Assembly (NCBI RefSeq): GCF_028389875.1
Contig: NC_084670.1
Span: 36,963,333 to 37,027,332, forward strand
Direction of reading: 5' to 3'
DNA: 64,000 bases
From: Rhea pennata
Taxonomy: Eukaryota > Chordata > Aves > Rheiformes > Rheidae
Positions 46,345 through 56,003 of this stretch are shown here, in pieces. How positions within the stretch are numbered: the stretch's first letter is position 1; each line of letters starts with the position of its first letter. A program made the translations under genes and the position numbers. Under the pieces are notes generated by a model. It was not told where the DNA came from, made no database searches, and saw nothing but the letters and a program-made list of their open reading frames with translations.

Positions 46345-47290
46345 CAACAGCCAAGCCATGTGGCTACTGCTGGTCTGTCAGCTGCTAAGGCAGGAGTGAC
46401 CTCACACACACATGACTTAGCCATGACCTTGCTGCTAGCCTGTCCAAGGCTGAGGCAGACACAACTTCCCAAGTAAGAACATAAACCCTGTCTGTCATAG
46501 AAACTGCAAGGCCAGAAGCAACCACATGTGGGTTTGGTAGGTGATTGTTAGGACATCTCTAGCTGAGCAGCTGACAGCTGCTCTGATGAGCCTTTGGCTC
46601 ATGCCTGAGGTAATTGTTTGCAAGATCACTTCTGCCTAAGGACCTGGTAGGCCACCATGAGGCACAGGGCCAGGATGCTGTTAGTGAGGTATTTAGAACT
46701 GAGTATCGGGCATACCAGGAACAGTTGCATGGCTCGGATGGTGACTGAGAGATCACTTCTACCTCAGCCTCTAAGAGGCCAGCTGCAAGCACGTGGCTGA
46801 GGGGATGGTTATGGTGTAATTTCTGCCTGAGCACCTGACTGGATGGAAGCCAAGACCATGCTAAGGTCGTTTCCATAAGGGAAGGGGAAAGATCATCAGC
46901 AGGCCCATTGGCTTGGTAGGCGATTAGGAGGTCACTTGCATCTGGTCAGCTGATGCAGCTCCTGGTCACCAGGAGACTGGTGGCTGGAGACATTTTTATG
47001 AGATTTATTGATTCTCAGAAGCCCATAGGGCAGTGAGAGGCACACAGCCATGAAGGTGCCATTGAGGTCACTTCTGTGTCTGCAGGTGCCGGACCATGAG
47101 CAGGCACGTAGGTGGGAAAGTGACTGTGACATCACTTCTGTGGGTGAAGCTGATAGGCCAGCACTTCCCTCCTGTCTGGGATGAGTGGTTGTGAGGTCAC
47201 GTCTGCCTGAGCACCTGATAGGCTGCCGTCAGGCACAGGGCCGGGATGTTGGGTTCTGTGGTCATTCGTTTCCAAGGTGTGCACGCCTTA
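46345..47290. repeat. Minisatellite with orientation switch (block 4)
   Basis: From 46345 to about 46525 the units are in plus orientation (GGAGTGACCTCACACACA). From about 46530 to 47290 they are inverted: AAGATCACTTCTGCC, GAGGTCACTTGCATC, GAGGTCACTTCTGTG, GACATCACTTCTGTG and GAGGTCACGTCTGCCTGAG, the complement of the plus-strand core. The switch point is near 46.52 kb. Confidence 0.82.
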
Positions 47291-48762
47291 CTCCGTACAG
47301 AGAGTGAGGAGTGGCATGGACAGCCCTGGGCAGGGCTCTGCGCAAGACACACAAATATTTTTTAATGGTGCAGGCATGAGTGTAAAAGAATGGCTACTGG
47401 ATCTTTTGAGGGCATTTTTTTTTTCTTTAAAGGAAAGTGATTTCCAGAATTGGGGTGGACTGCAGTCACAGGAATACAGACAGCTGGTGCCATTGTAGGT
47501 GCCCTGTTCTCCTCTGCCCAGCCTCCATCTGCAGCTCCGAGGGGCTCCCACAGGTCCATCATGAGAGCTGCCAGGCCCAAGCAGCTACCTCCGACACACT
47601 GGGGGCCTCTCCAAGTGCCCCTGGGTGCCTGTGCTTAGACACCTGAGCTGTGCCTGGAAAGGTGAAGAATTGTTTTCAACATTTAAAGAAAAGATAGGAG
47701 CACCTTCTCCTCAGCTGAAATGGCTGAATAGTTTTAATAAAATGTCAACATTTTCCCATGAAAGCACACTGGAAATTTTCAGGAAAGATATTAATCTCAG
47801 GAGAAGAAGTACTGCTCTGCACCTTGTCTTGCATTACCACTGCTCGGGCTATAATACTGTCGATGTAATCTCACTGATCTTTCACATATTTGCAGCTGTC
47901 CTCATCAAAGTGGTCATGTGTAAAGTTCCCTTCATATCAGACTATCTGGACTATCTGGAAAACTTCCTGTAACTTTCCAGTTTTCCTCCTCCCCTTGCTC
48001 ATTATCCATCAGATACCTCTCAGCTCTCCAGTTGCTGCTCTGAGCCTCAGGGAGCCTCAAACTTGCCTTGTCTTTTGAGGAGTCTGATTGTCTCCTTAGT
48101 CTACTCCGTAGCAGTGCTTCTGTCTGTCCATTTCTACCTACCAGTCAAAAACAGTCCAAGGAAGGTAATTTCTTGTGGAAAGTGGCCCTCACTGGAGGCA
48201 GCTTAGACTTAACAAACAGTAGAGGAGTGCATTTGACTGTGTATTAAACTGTATCTTATTTTATTTTTGTTTGCAATTTAGAAAAACCCTCCTATGTCTG
48301 CAGTTAATTCTCTAAGGAGGACAGGTGAGAGACCTCAGCTGCCTCAGGAGCCCCAGCCCCTGGCTGCCCCTGGGCATGGAGACTGCCCACCAGCTTCCCT
48401 ATTTCAGACCTACACGGGGAATCCCTGGCTCAGAGGTGGCCCTTCACAGGTCGCCCTTGTGTAATTAGCTAATGAGCAGCTCCCCACACCTCCTAGCCAG
48501 CCCCACAGAGGCCTCACTGCAGTGAGCTGCAGCAGAGACCGACCAGGGTGATGTCAGGGCCCTTTGTGATCTCCACTGTCCCCCCCACTGTGACTCCAAT
48601 GGTCCCTCGTGGTGTCACGTAATGCCCCACAGCATCGTCTCAGTGTGAGGGGAGGGGGACGGCTAGGATCTCCCAGGGAGCTCCCTCAGCCATCCCACGG
48701 TCCTGTGAAGGCCCCCCTTTCACCACTGCTCCTTCCTGTCCTGCCTGAGCCCCAGAGCCGGC
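47291..48762. other. Unassigned sequence upstream of the MROH gene
   Basis: No exon or known repeat was recognised. The last few hundred bases must contain the MROH promoter and 5' UTR, but no TATA box, CpG island or clear transcription start is visible. Confidence 0.4.
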
Positions 48763-51700
48763 ATGGCAGGGAGACACCCCAGCCGCCCTGCGGCAGTGTG
48801 GGGTGAGGATGAGGACCATCCCCCCAGCCACCCCATGGAGGCCTGGGTCAAGGAGGAGGCCAGACCCCCCAGACGCCCAAAAGAGGCTTGGGTTGACGAT
48901 ATGGAGAGACGCCCTGGCATCTCCATGAGAACTGGGGTCAAGGAGGAGGATGGACCCCCAAGCTGCTCCATGGAGGCCTGTGAGGAGGCTGAGCAGGCAG
49001 ATGTGGTCCTTATGGCCATCGAGGGCATGAAGGACAGCAGTGCCTACAACACCTCAGCGGCAACACACGTGCTCGAGGATATGATGGGATACTGCGCTGC
49101 CAAGCCAGAACACGTAAGCCTCCAGCCCACTGGTGATGACCCCCAAGCACGGGGCTCTAGAGCACAATTTGTCAGGCAAAGGGGTTTCCTGTGGCAGCAG
49201 GCTGGTGCCAACCTGTGTTTCTTCCAGTTGCAGCTGACTGTGGCACATATCTATGAGCACCTGCCAGGCATCAGTGAGGCCGCAGCCTGGGACATGCTCA
49301 AGACCTTCCTTCTCCGCCTGACATGCCACTACCCCAGTGAGGTGGTCACTGGCCTGCTGAGCTGCTCCCCGACCTGTGACAGGTACACTTCCCCTGTTGC
49401 CAGCCTGAGTGCAGCAGCCGCAGGGCCGCAGCTCTGCTCCCTCCAGGCCTCACAGATCCGCCGGGTAGGCCAGCGCTGGCAAGGGTCAGCAGGATGCCAC
49501 AATGCTGACCTGACCCTTTCTGGCTTGGACTCACAGTGTTGCCGTGGCCATGTGGGAGGTGATGGTCTCCCAGTCTTTGACAGCGGAGAAGGTGCTGCAG
49601 GAGCTGCTCTGTGTGCTGCAGGAGCGGCCCTTCTGCAAACCGGGCACCACCATCAAGGACCTCAGCTGCATCCTCCCTCTGACCGTGAGTTGCCCCACAG
49701 GCTTGCTGGCTGAGGGAAGCCTCCCCGTGCATGCAGCTGTGGCACTAGTGAGGGCTGCCATTGGTGTCTTTGCAGGCAACCCGGGCACTGAACATCATCC
49801 TCCTGCAGCACACGTGCAAGCAGCAGGTGAAGGCACTCTTCCCCCGCCTCTACCTGGCGCTCTTCTTCCAGCTGTCCTTTACCATCGTCTGTGCGCAAGA
49901 GGACATCCCTGCCTTCAGCCGTGAGGGCAAACTCATGCCTCACAGGCCTGCCAGGTACCCTGTCCACCCGGTCTGTCCCCCAGTGCCCATGCTGGAGAAG
50001 GGGATGACAGATCAGTGCTCTTCTCCCTGCGCAGGGTGGTGGTGCAAGCCATGCAGGCATTGTTGTGCTGCAGCGGCTATAGGGAGCAGGTCACTGCCAT
50101 GCAGCAGCGAGGTGGCTGGGACATGATCAGCCAGCCTGAGACTCACCTCACGGGGGTTACCTTGCTGGCCAGGTAAGCCCCTTCCGGTCCTTACTCCCCG
50201 TCCCACCACGGGGTCCCACTGCACTTTGCCCATCGGTCTTGGCCACCACGGTGACTCTCCTGCCCATTGCCAGGCAGATGCAGGGCAACCCCCTGGAGGA
50301 GCGTGCTGAGGTCTTCCTGAACCTGAGCGTGGCCCTGAGGGGCAAGGACAGGTGCCAGGAGACCCCTTCTATGGCCTTCTTCATCGAGGTAGGCTGTGAG
50401 GTGCTGGCATGAGTGGGAAGGGGTGGCTGGTGACAGCAGAACGAGGACTCTGCTGGTGCCTCTGTTAGTCCCCAGCTGTCCCCTGTGTCTCACGCACCCT
50501 CTGTGCTGGCACTCAGCGCTCCATGTGCTCTGAAGAAAGGCCAGAGGGCTGCAGATGGAGCCAGGCTGAGGGGATGGGGACATGGGGATGGCGCTGAGGG
50601 CACAGGGATGGGGTGGAGAGGTTGCGCACAAGGGGCCAATGATGAGGGGATCCAGCTGGAGCTGGGGCTGCCCCTGGGGCTGGGGCTGGGGCTGGGGCTA
50701 GGGCTGGGGCCAAGTGGGAGGTGGCAGTGGGAATGCCGTGCTACGTGCCAGGGTCCTGGTCCTAGCTGTGGCCACTGGTCCCTGTGCCACCCTGGCCCTG
50801 TGCCGTTGCAGCTGCTGCAGTGCCCTGATCTGTGCGCGGCAGATGACGAGGTGGCACTGAGCCTCTGCCAGGAGCAGCTGGGCAACGAGCGCCGAGTCAT
50901 GCGCTGGCTGGCGCTCCGCGGCCTCCTCTTCCTCTCTGAGAGACCCGCCACAGTGAGTGAGCGCTTGCCGCCCGTGCCTCTGTACAGAGCATTTCCACCA
51001 TCAGTGGTCTGAGGAAAATGCTGCATGTCTCGCTGCAGGCAAGGAAGATGCAGAAGCTGATCCCGGACGTGGTGAAGCAGCTGCAGGATGCTGACGGGGA
51101 GACAGATGCCAAAGCGCTGGTGGTGCTGAGTAACGTGCTGCACCACATCACCCCATCGCAAAGCAGCCACTTCGCTGTGCACCTGGCCCATGACCTTCTG
51201 TCCCTCTTCTCCAGTGTGAGGATGGCGGCAGGGAGCTGGTAGGGAGCCCTTTCCGGTTACTCCCCATCGCCACTGCTGACGTTGCATGTTTGCCCCAACA
51301 GGAGGTCAGAGCGGTGCGGGAGCTGGCCATGCAGCTCTTTGGGGAGCTGCTGAGCCGGGCAGCAGGCAGCGAGAGGCAGCAGATGAAGCAGGTGGCACGC
51401 CAGGGACTGCTGCCCCTCTTCCTGCATCTGAGTGACCCACACCCCGGGGTGGCACAGGTACAGGGCACTGTGGCAGGCCGTACGGCCACCCGGGGGACAC
51501 TCTGGGCGGCGGCTGTGGGGTGTCCCTGGCCTGGCCGTGGTGCCATCACCCGTCTCCCCACTCCTCTGAAGGTGGCCCAGGCAGCCCTCGTGGACGCTGC
51601 AAAGCTCCTGCACTGGAAGCAGCTCCGGAAGCTGGCCGAGAGAGCACAGATCTGGGGTATTGGCGAGTACCTGGTAAGGAAGCCCCAGCAGCGCCAGGCC

Positions 51701-53365
51701 TGTCCTGGAGGTGCTGGCCCCTGTCCCGCTGTTGCCAGCACCTCTCCTGGGAGCCAGCCCATGTCCCAGCAGTGCCAGCATCTGTCCTGCAGGTGCCAGC
51801 CCTTGTCCTGGAGGTTGCTTCTCCTGGGACAATTTGCAATCTGACTGCTTGCAAAGCCAGTGCCAATCCCTGTCCCAGCTATGCCAGCATCTTCCCTGGA
51901 GGTGCCGGCCCCTACTGAAGCAGGGCTAGCTCTTTTCCCAGAGGTGCCCACCACTGCCCCAAAGGTGCCAGCATCTCTCCCGGCAGTCCTAGCCCCTGTC
52001 CTGGCGGTGCCAGCCCCTGTCTTGGTTGTGCCCTCACCTGTCCTGGGAGGGGGGGGTGGACCCAGTGTTGGCAACGCCTGTCCTAGAGAGGGGATAGGTG
52101 TCCCACAGAGGGGAGCAGGCTCAGCGGTGCCAGCACCTTTACTGGGGGTCCCTGCAGGTGCGGAATGCCGGGCCGGTAGCCAGCGAGTATGTGAGCTGCA
52201 GCTGCCGGTACCTGGAGGATCCCCGGACTCCCCTGCGTGAGCAGGCGGCATACTTCCTCGGTGAGAACCCCCTCCCCCCCAGGCACCCGCGACCCTCTCC
52301 CCAGCCCCAAGATCCTTCTCCTCAGCCCTCTTCCAAGAGACTGTGTTCCCCTCCTCAATGCCCGTGACCCTCTCCCCAGCACTGGGTTCCTCTCCCCAGG
52401 CCTCACCCTTGAATGCCGAGGTCCCTCTCCCCAGCACGTGGGACCCACTTCCCAGTCCCTAGGTCCTTCTCCATAACACCTGGGTGCTTCTCCCCAGCCC
52501 TCCTGGCCCTCTCCCAAGAGCCCATGTCCCTCTCCTCAGCGTCTGCGACCCTCTCCCCACCACCAGGTCCCTCTCCCAAGCCCCTGGATCCCCCTCCCCA
52601 GCCCCCACAACCCCCTCCTTAATGCCTGGATCCCTCTCCCCAGCACCTGAGACCCTCTGACCAGTCCTTTTGTCTTTCTCCATAATGCCTGGGCCCATCT
52701 GCCCAGACCCCAAGTCCCTCTCCACAGCCCCTAGGTCCCTCTCCCCAGCACTAGATCTCTGCCCCAAAGTCCACGTCCCTCTACCCAGCCCCAGATCCCT
52801 CCCTCCTGGCCTGGCTCTCACCTTGTGATGGGTTGTGTGTGCTTAGGGCTTGCTGGGCGGCTCCTGGACTGGCACGGGGAGAACCTGGAGGAGATGTGCA
52901 GCCGTACGTAGGACACGCAGGGCTGGCAGGGGTTGGTGAGAGGAGCCTGGGCCTGGAGATGCAGGGAATTTCTGGGGCATTTGAGGGCCAATGCTTTTGG
53001 CCAGGCAGAGAGCACCCGTGCCCTGCACAAGGCTCGAGGGCTCTTGCCTACCTTCCTGAAGGGAATTTGGGGAACATTTGGAGTATCACTGAGCACAGGC
53101 AGGTTTCCTGGTGCCTGGCTTCCCCTTGGCCCTCCCTCAAGGAAGGGCCTGGGGGCTCTGCTGGTACAGGGCATGATCACCACTCTTTCCTCCCATCACA
53201 GTACTTCAGCGCTTGGAGAATGACAGCAGCCCCACAGTCCGCTTCCTAGCAACATACACAACCTTTGCCCTCCAAGAGCCCAGGAAAGCATCCCCGTCAG
53301 GCTTCACCATCCGAGCCCTGCTCGCTCGCCTGCGGAGAGTCTGGCAGTGGTGGCACCAAGGCTGA
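48763..53365 (+). CDS. Maestro HEAT-like repeat (MROH) family protein, 13 coding exons
   Basis: Exons: 48763-49113, 49228-49382, 49537-49684, 49776-49954, 50035-50172, 50274-50388, 50812-50952, 51039-51215, 51302-51457, 51572-51673, 52158-52260, 52847-52903, 53202-53365 (TGA). All borders are GT/AG and phases agree, giving 661 residues without a stop. Recognised as avian MROH by family phrases: [14 protein letters not shown] then VAVAMWEVM (about 150-180), [17 protein letters not shown] (end of exon 7), [26 protein letters not shown], and [18 protein letters not shown] (exon 10). These are HEAT-like helical pairs, implying a protein-binding scaffold; no catalytic motif is seen and the cellular role is unknown. 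Residues about 24-80 form four degenerate repeats of about 15 residues around [12 protein letters not shown]. The first ATG gives the longest frame, but an upstream 5' exon cannot be excluded. ATTAAA lies 180 bases after the stop. Confidence 0.88.
50658..50711. repeat. (GGGGCT)n hexamer repeat in MROH intron 6
   Basis: About eight GGGGCT units with minor variants, including one CTAGGG. The G-rich plus strand could form G-quadruplexes. Confidence 0.85.
51680..52135. repeat. Minisatellite in MROH intron 10
   Basis: Degenerate units of about 29-30 bases around GGTGCCAGCCCCTGTCCTGG, filling most of the intron. Long frames on the complementary strand here come from the repeat and are not genes. 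Confidence 0.75.
52270..52800. repeat. Minisatellite in MROH intron 11
   Basis: Degenerate units of about 26-28 bases around GGTCCCTCTCCCCAGCACCT. Each unit carries a pyrimidine tract ending in CAG, so the array contains many potential decoy 3' splice sites ahead of the real acceptor at 52845-52846. Confidence 0.8.
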
Positions 53366-53544
53366 AGAACCAGTGTGGGATAAGCTTCCCATAATTCAGC
53401 ATCCCTGAATCGCCGGTCCGCCTCCAGTGCAGAGCACATTCAGCTAAGCAGGTAGCTCCAGGCCACGTCTCATCGGACTTGCACAAGCAAGAAGATGCCA
53501 CAGCTTGCCTGGGAAGCCCTGTTTCTGCATTTGCCCATGCCCAT

Positions 53545-53550
53545 ATTAAA
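53545..53550 (+). terminator. Polyadenylation signal of the MROH gene
   Basis: ATTAAA, the commonest variant signal, 180 bases after the stop codon and followed by T- and GT-rich sequence. This predicts a short 3' UTR ending near 53570. Confidence 0.65.
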
Positions 53551-53799
53551 ACAAGGCTTTTTCTTGTGTACATTTGGAAAGCTGGGGCAGGTAGGCTGTT
53601 GGGGGCTGCAGGTGAGTGTGGGAGGAGGAGTGCGGATGCCATGGAGAGGAGGTGGATGCAGCTGGAGAGCAGGAGGTGATGGAGGGCATGGGAGCGAGTG
53701 TGCCTTGTCGGGCCCTGTGGCAAATTGAAGGGTAAAGGAAGCAAGCTGGTGCACTCACAGCCACCTCTGGGGCATCTGAAGGTGTACGTGACCTGCCCT

Positions 53800-54020
53800 G
53801 CAGCCCCATTAGGACACATCCATGTACCTTTCAGTGCACCTCAGGGCCTTCTGTGGGCCCTTGAGTGCACCCCAGGGCTCTCTGTGCACCTTTTGGCATG
53901 CCCTATGCCCCTCCATGCAGCTTTTGGAAAACCCCAGTAGCCTCCATGTGCCTTTCTGTACAACCCTGGCCCTTCTGTGCACACTTCTGTGCAGCTCAGG
54001 CCCCTCTGAGTAGCCCTTTG
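53800..54020. repeat. Weak tandem repeat
   Basis: Imperfect units of about 30 bases carrying GTGCACCT / CTGTGCACC words. Strongly degenerate. Confidence 0.45.
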
Positions 54021-54946
54021 GTGCTCCTCCGTATCCTGAGGACGGATGTACGAACCCTCACAGAGCCTCCACAAGCCCTGCTCCCCCTGTACAGCTGCCC
54101 CTGAGCCACAGGCTCTGCAATCCTGCACGAGTCCCACGTCACCTCCAGCATCTCCCCAGACACCCATGTGCTGCACACGGCTCTGGATGTCTCCCGTAGC
54201 ACGACATCAGCCTGATTTTGCCACTCCTCTGGGCTGTGGGTGTCCCCCACAGCTCTTCTGGGATGAGGGTCTTGACGAGGTCAATGCTTCCACAATGCCT
54301 CTTCTGGTGTCCCCCACAAGTTGCTCTGTGCCTCCTCCTCTTCCGTTCCCCCAGGGCTCTTCCTTGCATGCCCAGAACCATGTGCAGCATCAGCATCCAG
54401 ATGTATGCAGCACCCCTTGGGTATGGACCTCCTCCTCCTCCTCAGCAGGGCCTGCTGAGGGCTTGAACATGCCATCTAGCCCCTAAATGCCTCCAAACTT
54501 TGCTCCAGCACCCTCACCAACTCCAGAGCCTCCCTGAAGCCTATCCCAGGGCCTTAAACACCCCCAAAGCTGCCCCAAACCCTGCCCCAACAGCAGCAAG
54601 CTAGCCCTTCACTATGCTTTATTCTCAATAGACAGATATCACTGGAATGAAATAGGGCAAAGAGCAGGGACCAGCCCCGCAGCTCCATCCCCTGCTTGTC
54701 TCTGACAACGGCATGACTGGATGCCAACACACCTCCGGTTGACCTCACACTGCTCTAGGATCCTCCTTGCTGCTCAAGCAGGGACGGGAGGTGAGAAGAG
54801 GGAAGAGAGGCCTGGGAGCGCTGCAGGATGAGCAAGCAGACTGGACTGATCAGGAAGGGCCTTTACAGGTGGAGGAGCTGGAGGAAAACCCTCCTTGTGC
54901 ATGACCTGGGTCAGACGTAGCCTCAGGAGACTTTTCACAGACAGAG
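54021..54946. other. Unassigned sequence
   Basis: No gene was recognised. The complement of AATAAA occurs at about 54619 and could mark the 3' end of a minus-strand transcript, but no minus-strand exon supports it. Confidence 0.35.
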
Positions 54947-55365
54947 ATGTGCCACCAGAAGGTGCCCCGTTCGCCTGACATCAAGGCCAGAGATGTTGCC
55001 AGGGAGGCAGCCAGCGACACGGAGAGCACGCCTCTCGACCCAGCAATGCCCGGAGGAGCCGAGCCAGTGGCATCTCCTTTGGCCAATGGCTTTCAGGATG
55101 CAGGGGACAGCATGTCCCTTGCCTCATCAGCAAGCACAGGAACAAAGCCAGAGGCCTCCCCTGCAGCCCGAGGTCCTCAGGATACAGGGGGAAATGTGAC
55201 TCCCTCTCCAACAGTTCCTGCAGAAGCTCTGCCAGAGGCCTCTCCCTTGACCAGAGGCTCTTGGGATAAGAGCTACAGCCTGCCTTGAAGCATCATTGCT
55301 CATGGAAGTAAAACCATCAGCTTGTCCCTTGGCTGGAGGCCATCATGATCAGGTCAGCAAGGAGC
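54947..55365 (+). other. Repeat-containing reading frame, 30-residue units, possible exon
   Basis: An open frame of 113 codons (ATG 54947 to TGA 55286-55288) contains units of about 30 residues: AEPVASPLANGFQDAGD, KPEASPAARGPQDTGG and PEASPLTRGSWDK. A fourth unit (KPSACPLAGGHHDQ, about 55309-55350) continues in another frame after the stop. The DNA is thus a 90-bp minisatellite that may once have been, or still be, coding. No known family was recognised. It may belong with the exon-like segment at 55919-56003. Confidence 0.4.
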
Positions 55366-55918
55366 ACATCACCAGCACCCACCATCAAAGGGAGCTGCTG
55401 TGCGAGCTGTGCCTGCGGTGTGCAGCGTGAGTGCAGAGAGCTGCCCCATTGTGTGGGACCCTCCTGCCCATGGTGCCTCTCAGCCGTTTACCCTCTCCCA
55501 TATCTCCCGTGGGGGAGATGCCTGGTCCTCTCTGTTTCCAAGTGCCAAAGGCTCAGGGCTTACGTCTCCTCTGCCAGCTGTACCGCCTTCAGCCCTGGGG
55601 CATGGAGGCCGAGCAAGGAGGGAAGGGGTGGCCCCCTCCCACACCCAGTGGGCAACCCATGTACCCTTTCTGCCATGTACCCGGCTGCCTCCATTCCTCC
55701 CTGCCTCTTGTGGCCCCCAGCCCAGCCCTGCTGCTACAGCCCCACAGCAAGCCTTGTCCCATTGCTCTGCCAGCTGCAGGTCCCATCCCTTGGGGCTCGC
55801 AGCCATTGGCAGCATCCCCCCACCCCAAACCCTTTCCCCTCATACATCCCGGGGCACCAAGATCCTGAGCATCACCAGCTGATGGCACACGGCTGTACAT
55901 TCTTGCTCTCCCCAGGCA

Positions 55919-56003
55919 GGTTGCCTCTGAGCCCAAAGATGAGGAGAAGTCATCCTCTTCCTTCAGGCACACACCAGAGGCTGAACCAGGAACGTATGCA
56001 AAG
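55919..56003 (+). other. Exon-like segment rich in Ser/Glu
   Basis: It follows a pyrimidine-rich tract with CAG (gctctccccaggcag) and ends at gtgaga. One frame is open throughout and reads VASEPKDEEKSSSSFRH and then TPEAEPGTYAK, similar in flavour to the PEASP units upstream. The acceptor could instead be at 55914. No family is recognised. Confidence 0.35.

Noticed and set aside
50690-50711. Interstitial telomeric repeat
   Set aside because: A single CTAGGG-like unit within a GGGGCT array; not a run of TTAGGG.
50490-51287. 265-residue minus-strand frame
   Set aside because: It lies opposite MROH exons 7 and 8 and the GGGGCT repeat, with no domain or splice evidence.
51148-52437. 429-residue minus-strand frame
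   Set aside because: It is repetitive and runs across MROH exons and intronic minisatellites on the opposite strand, so it is a product of the repeats.
48763-53365. MROH gene as another pseudogene like the POLE copy
   Set aside because: All 13 exons are open, splice phases agree throughout and every border is GT/AG, unlike the POLE copy.
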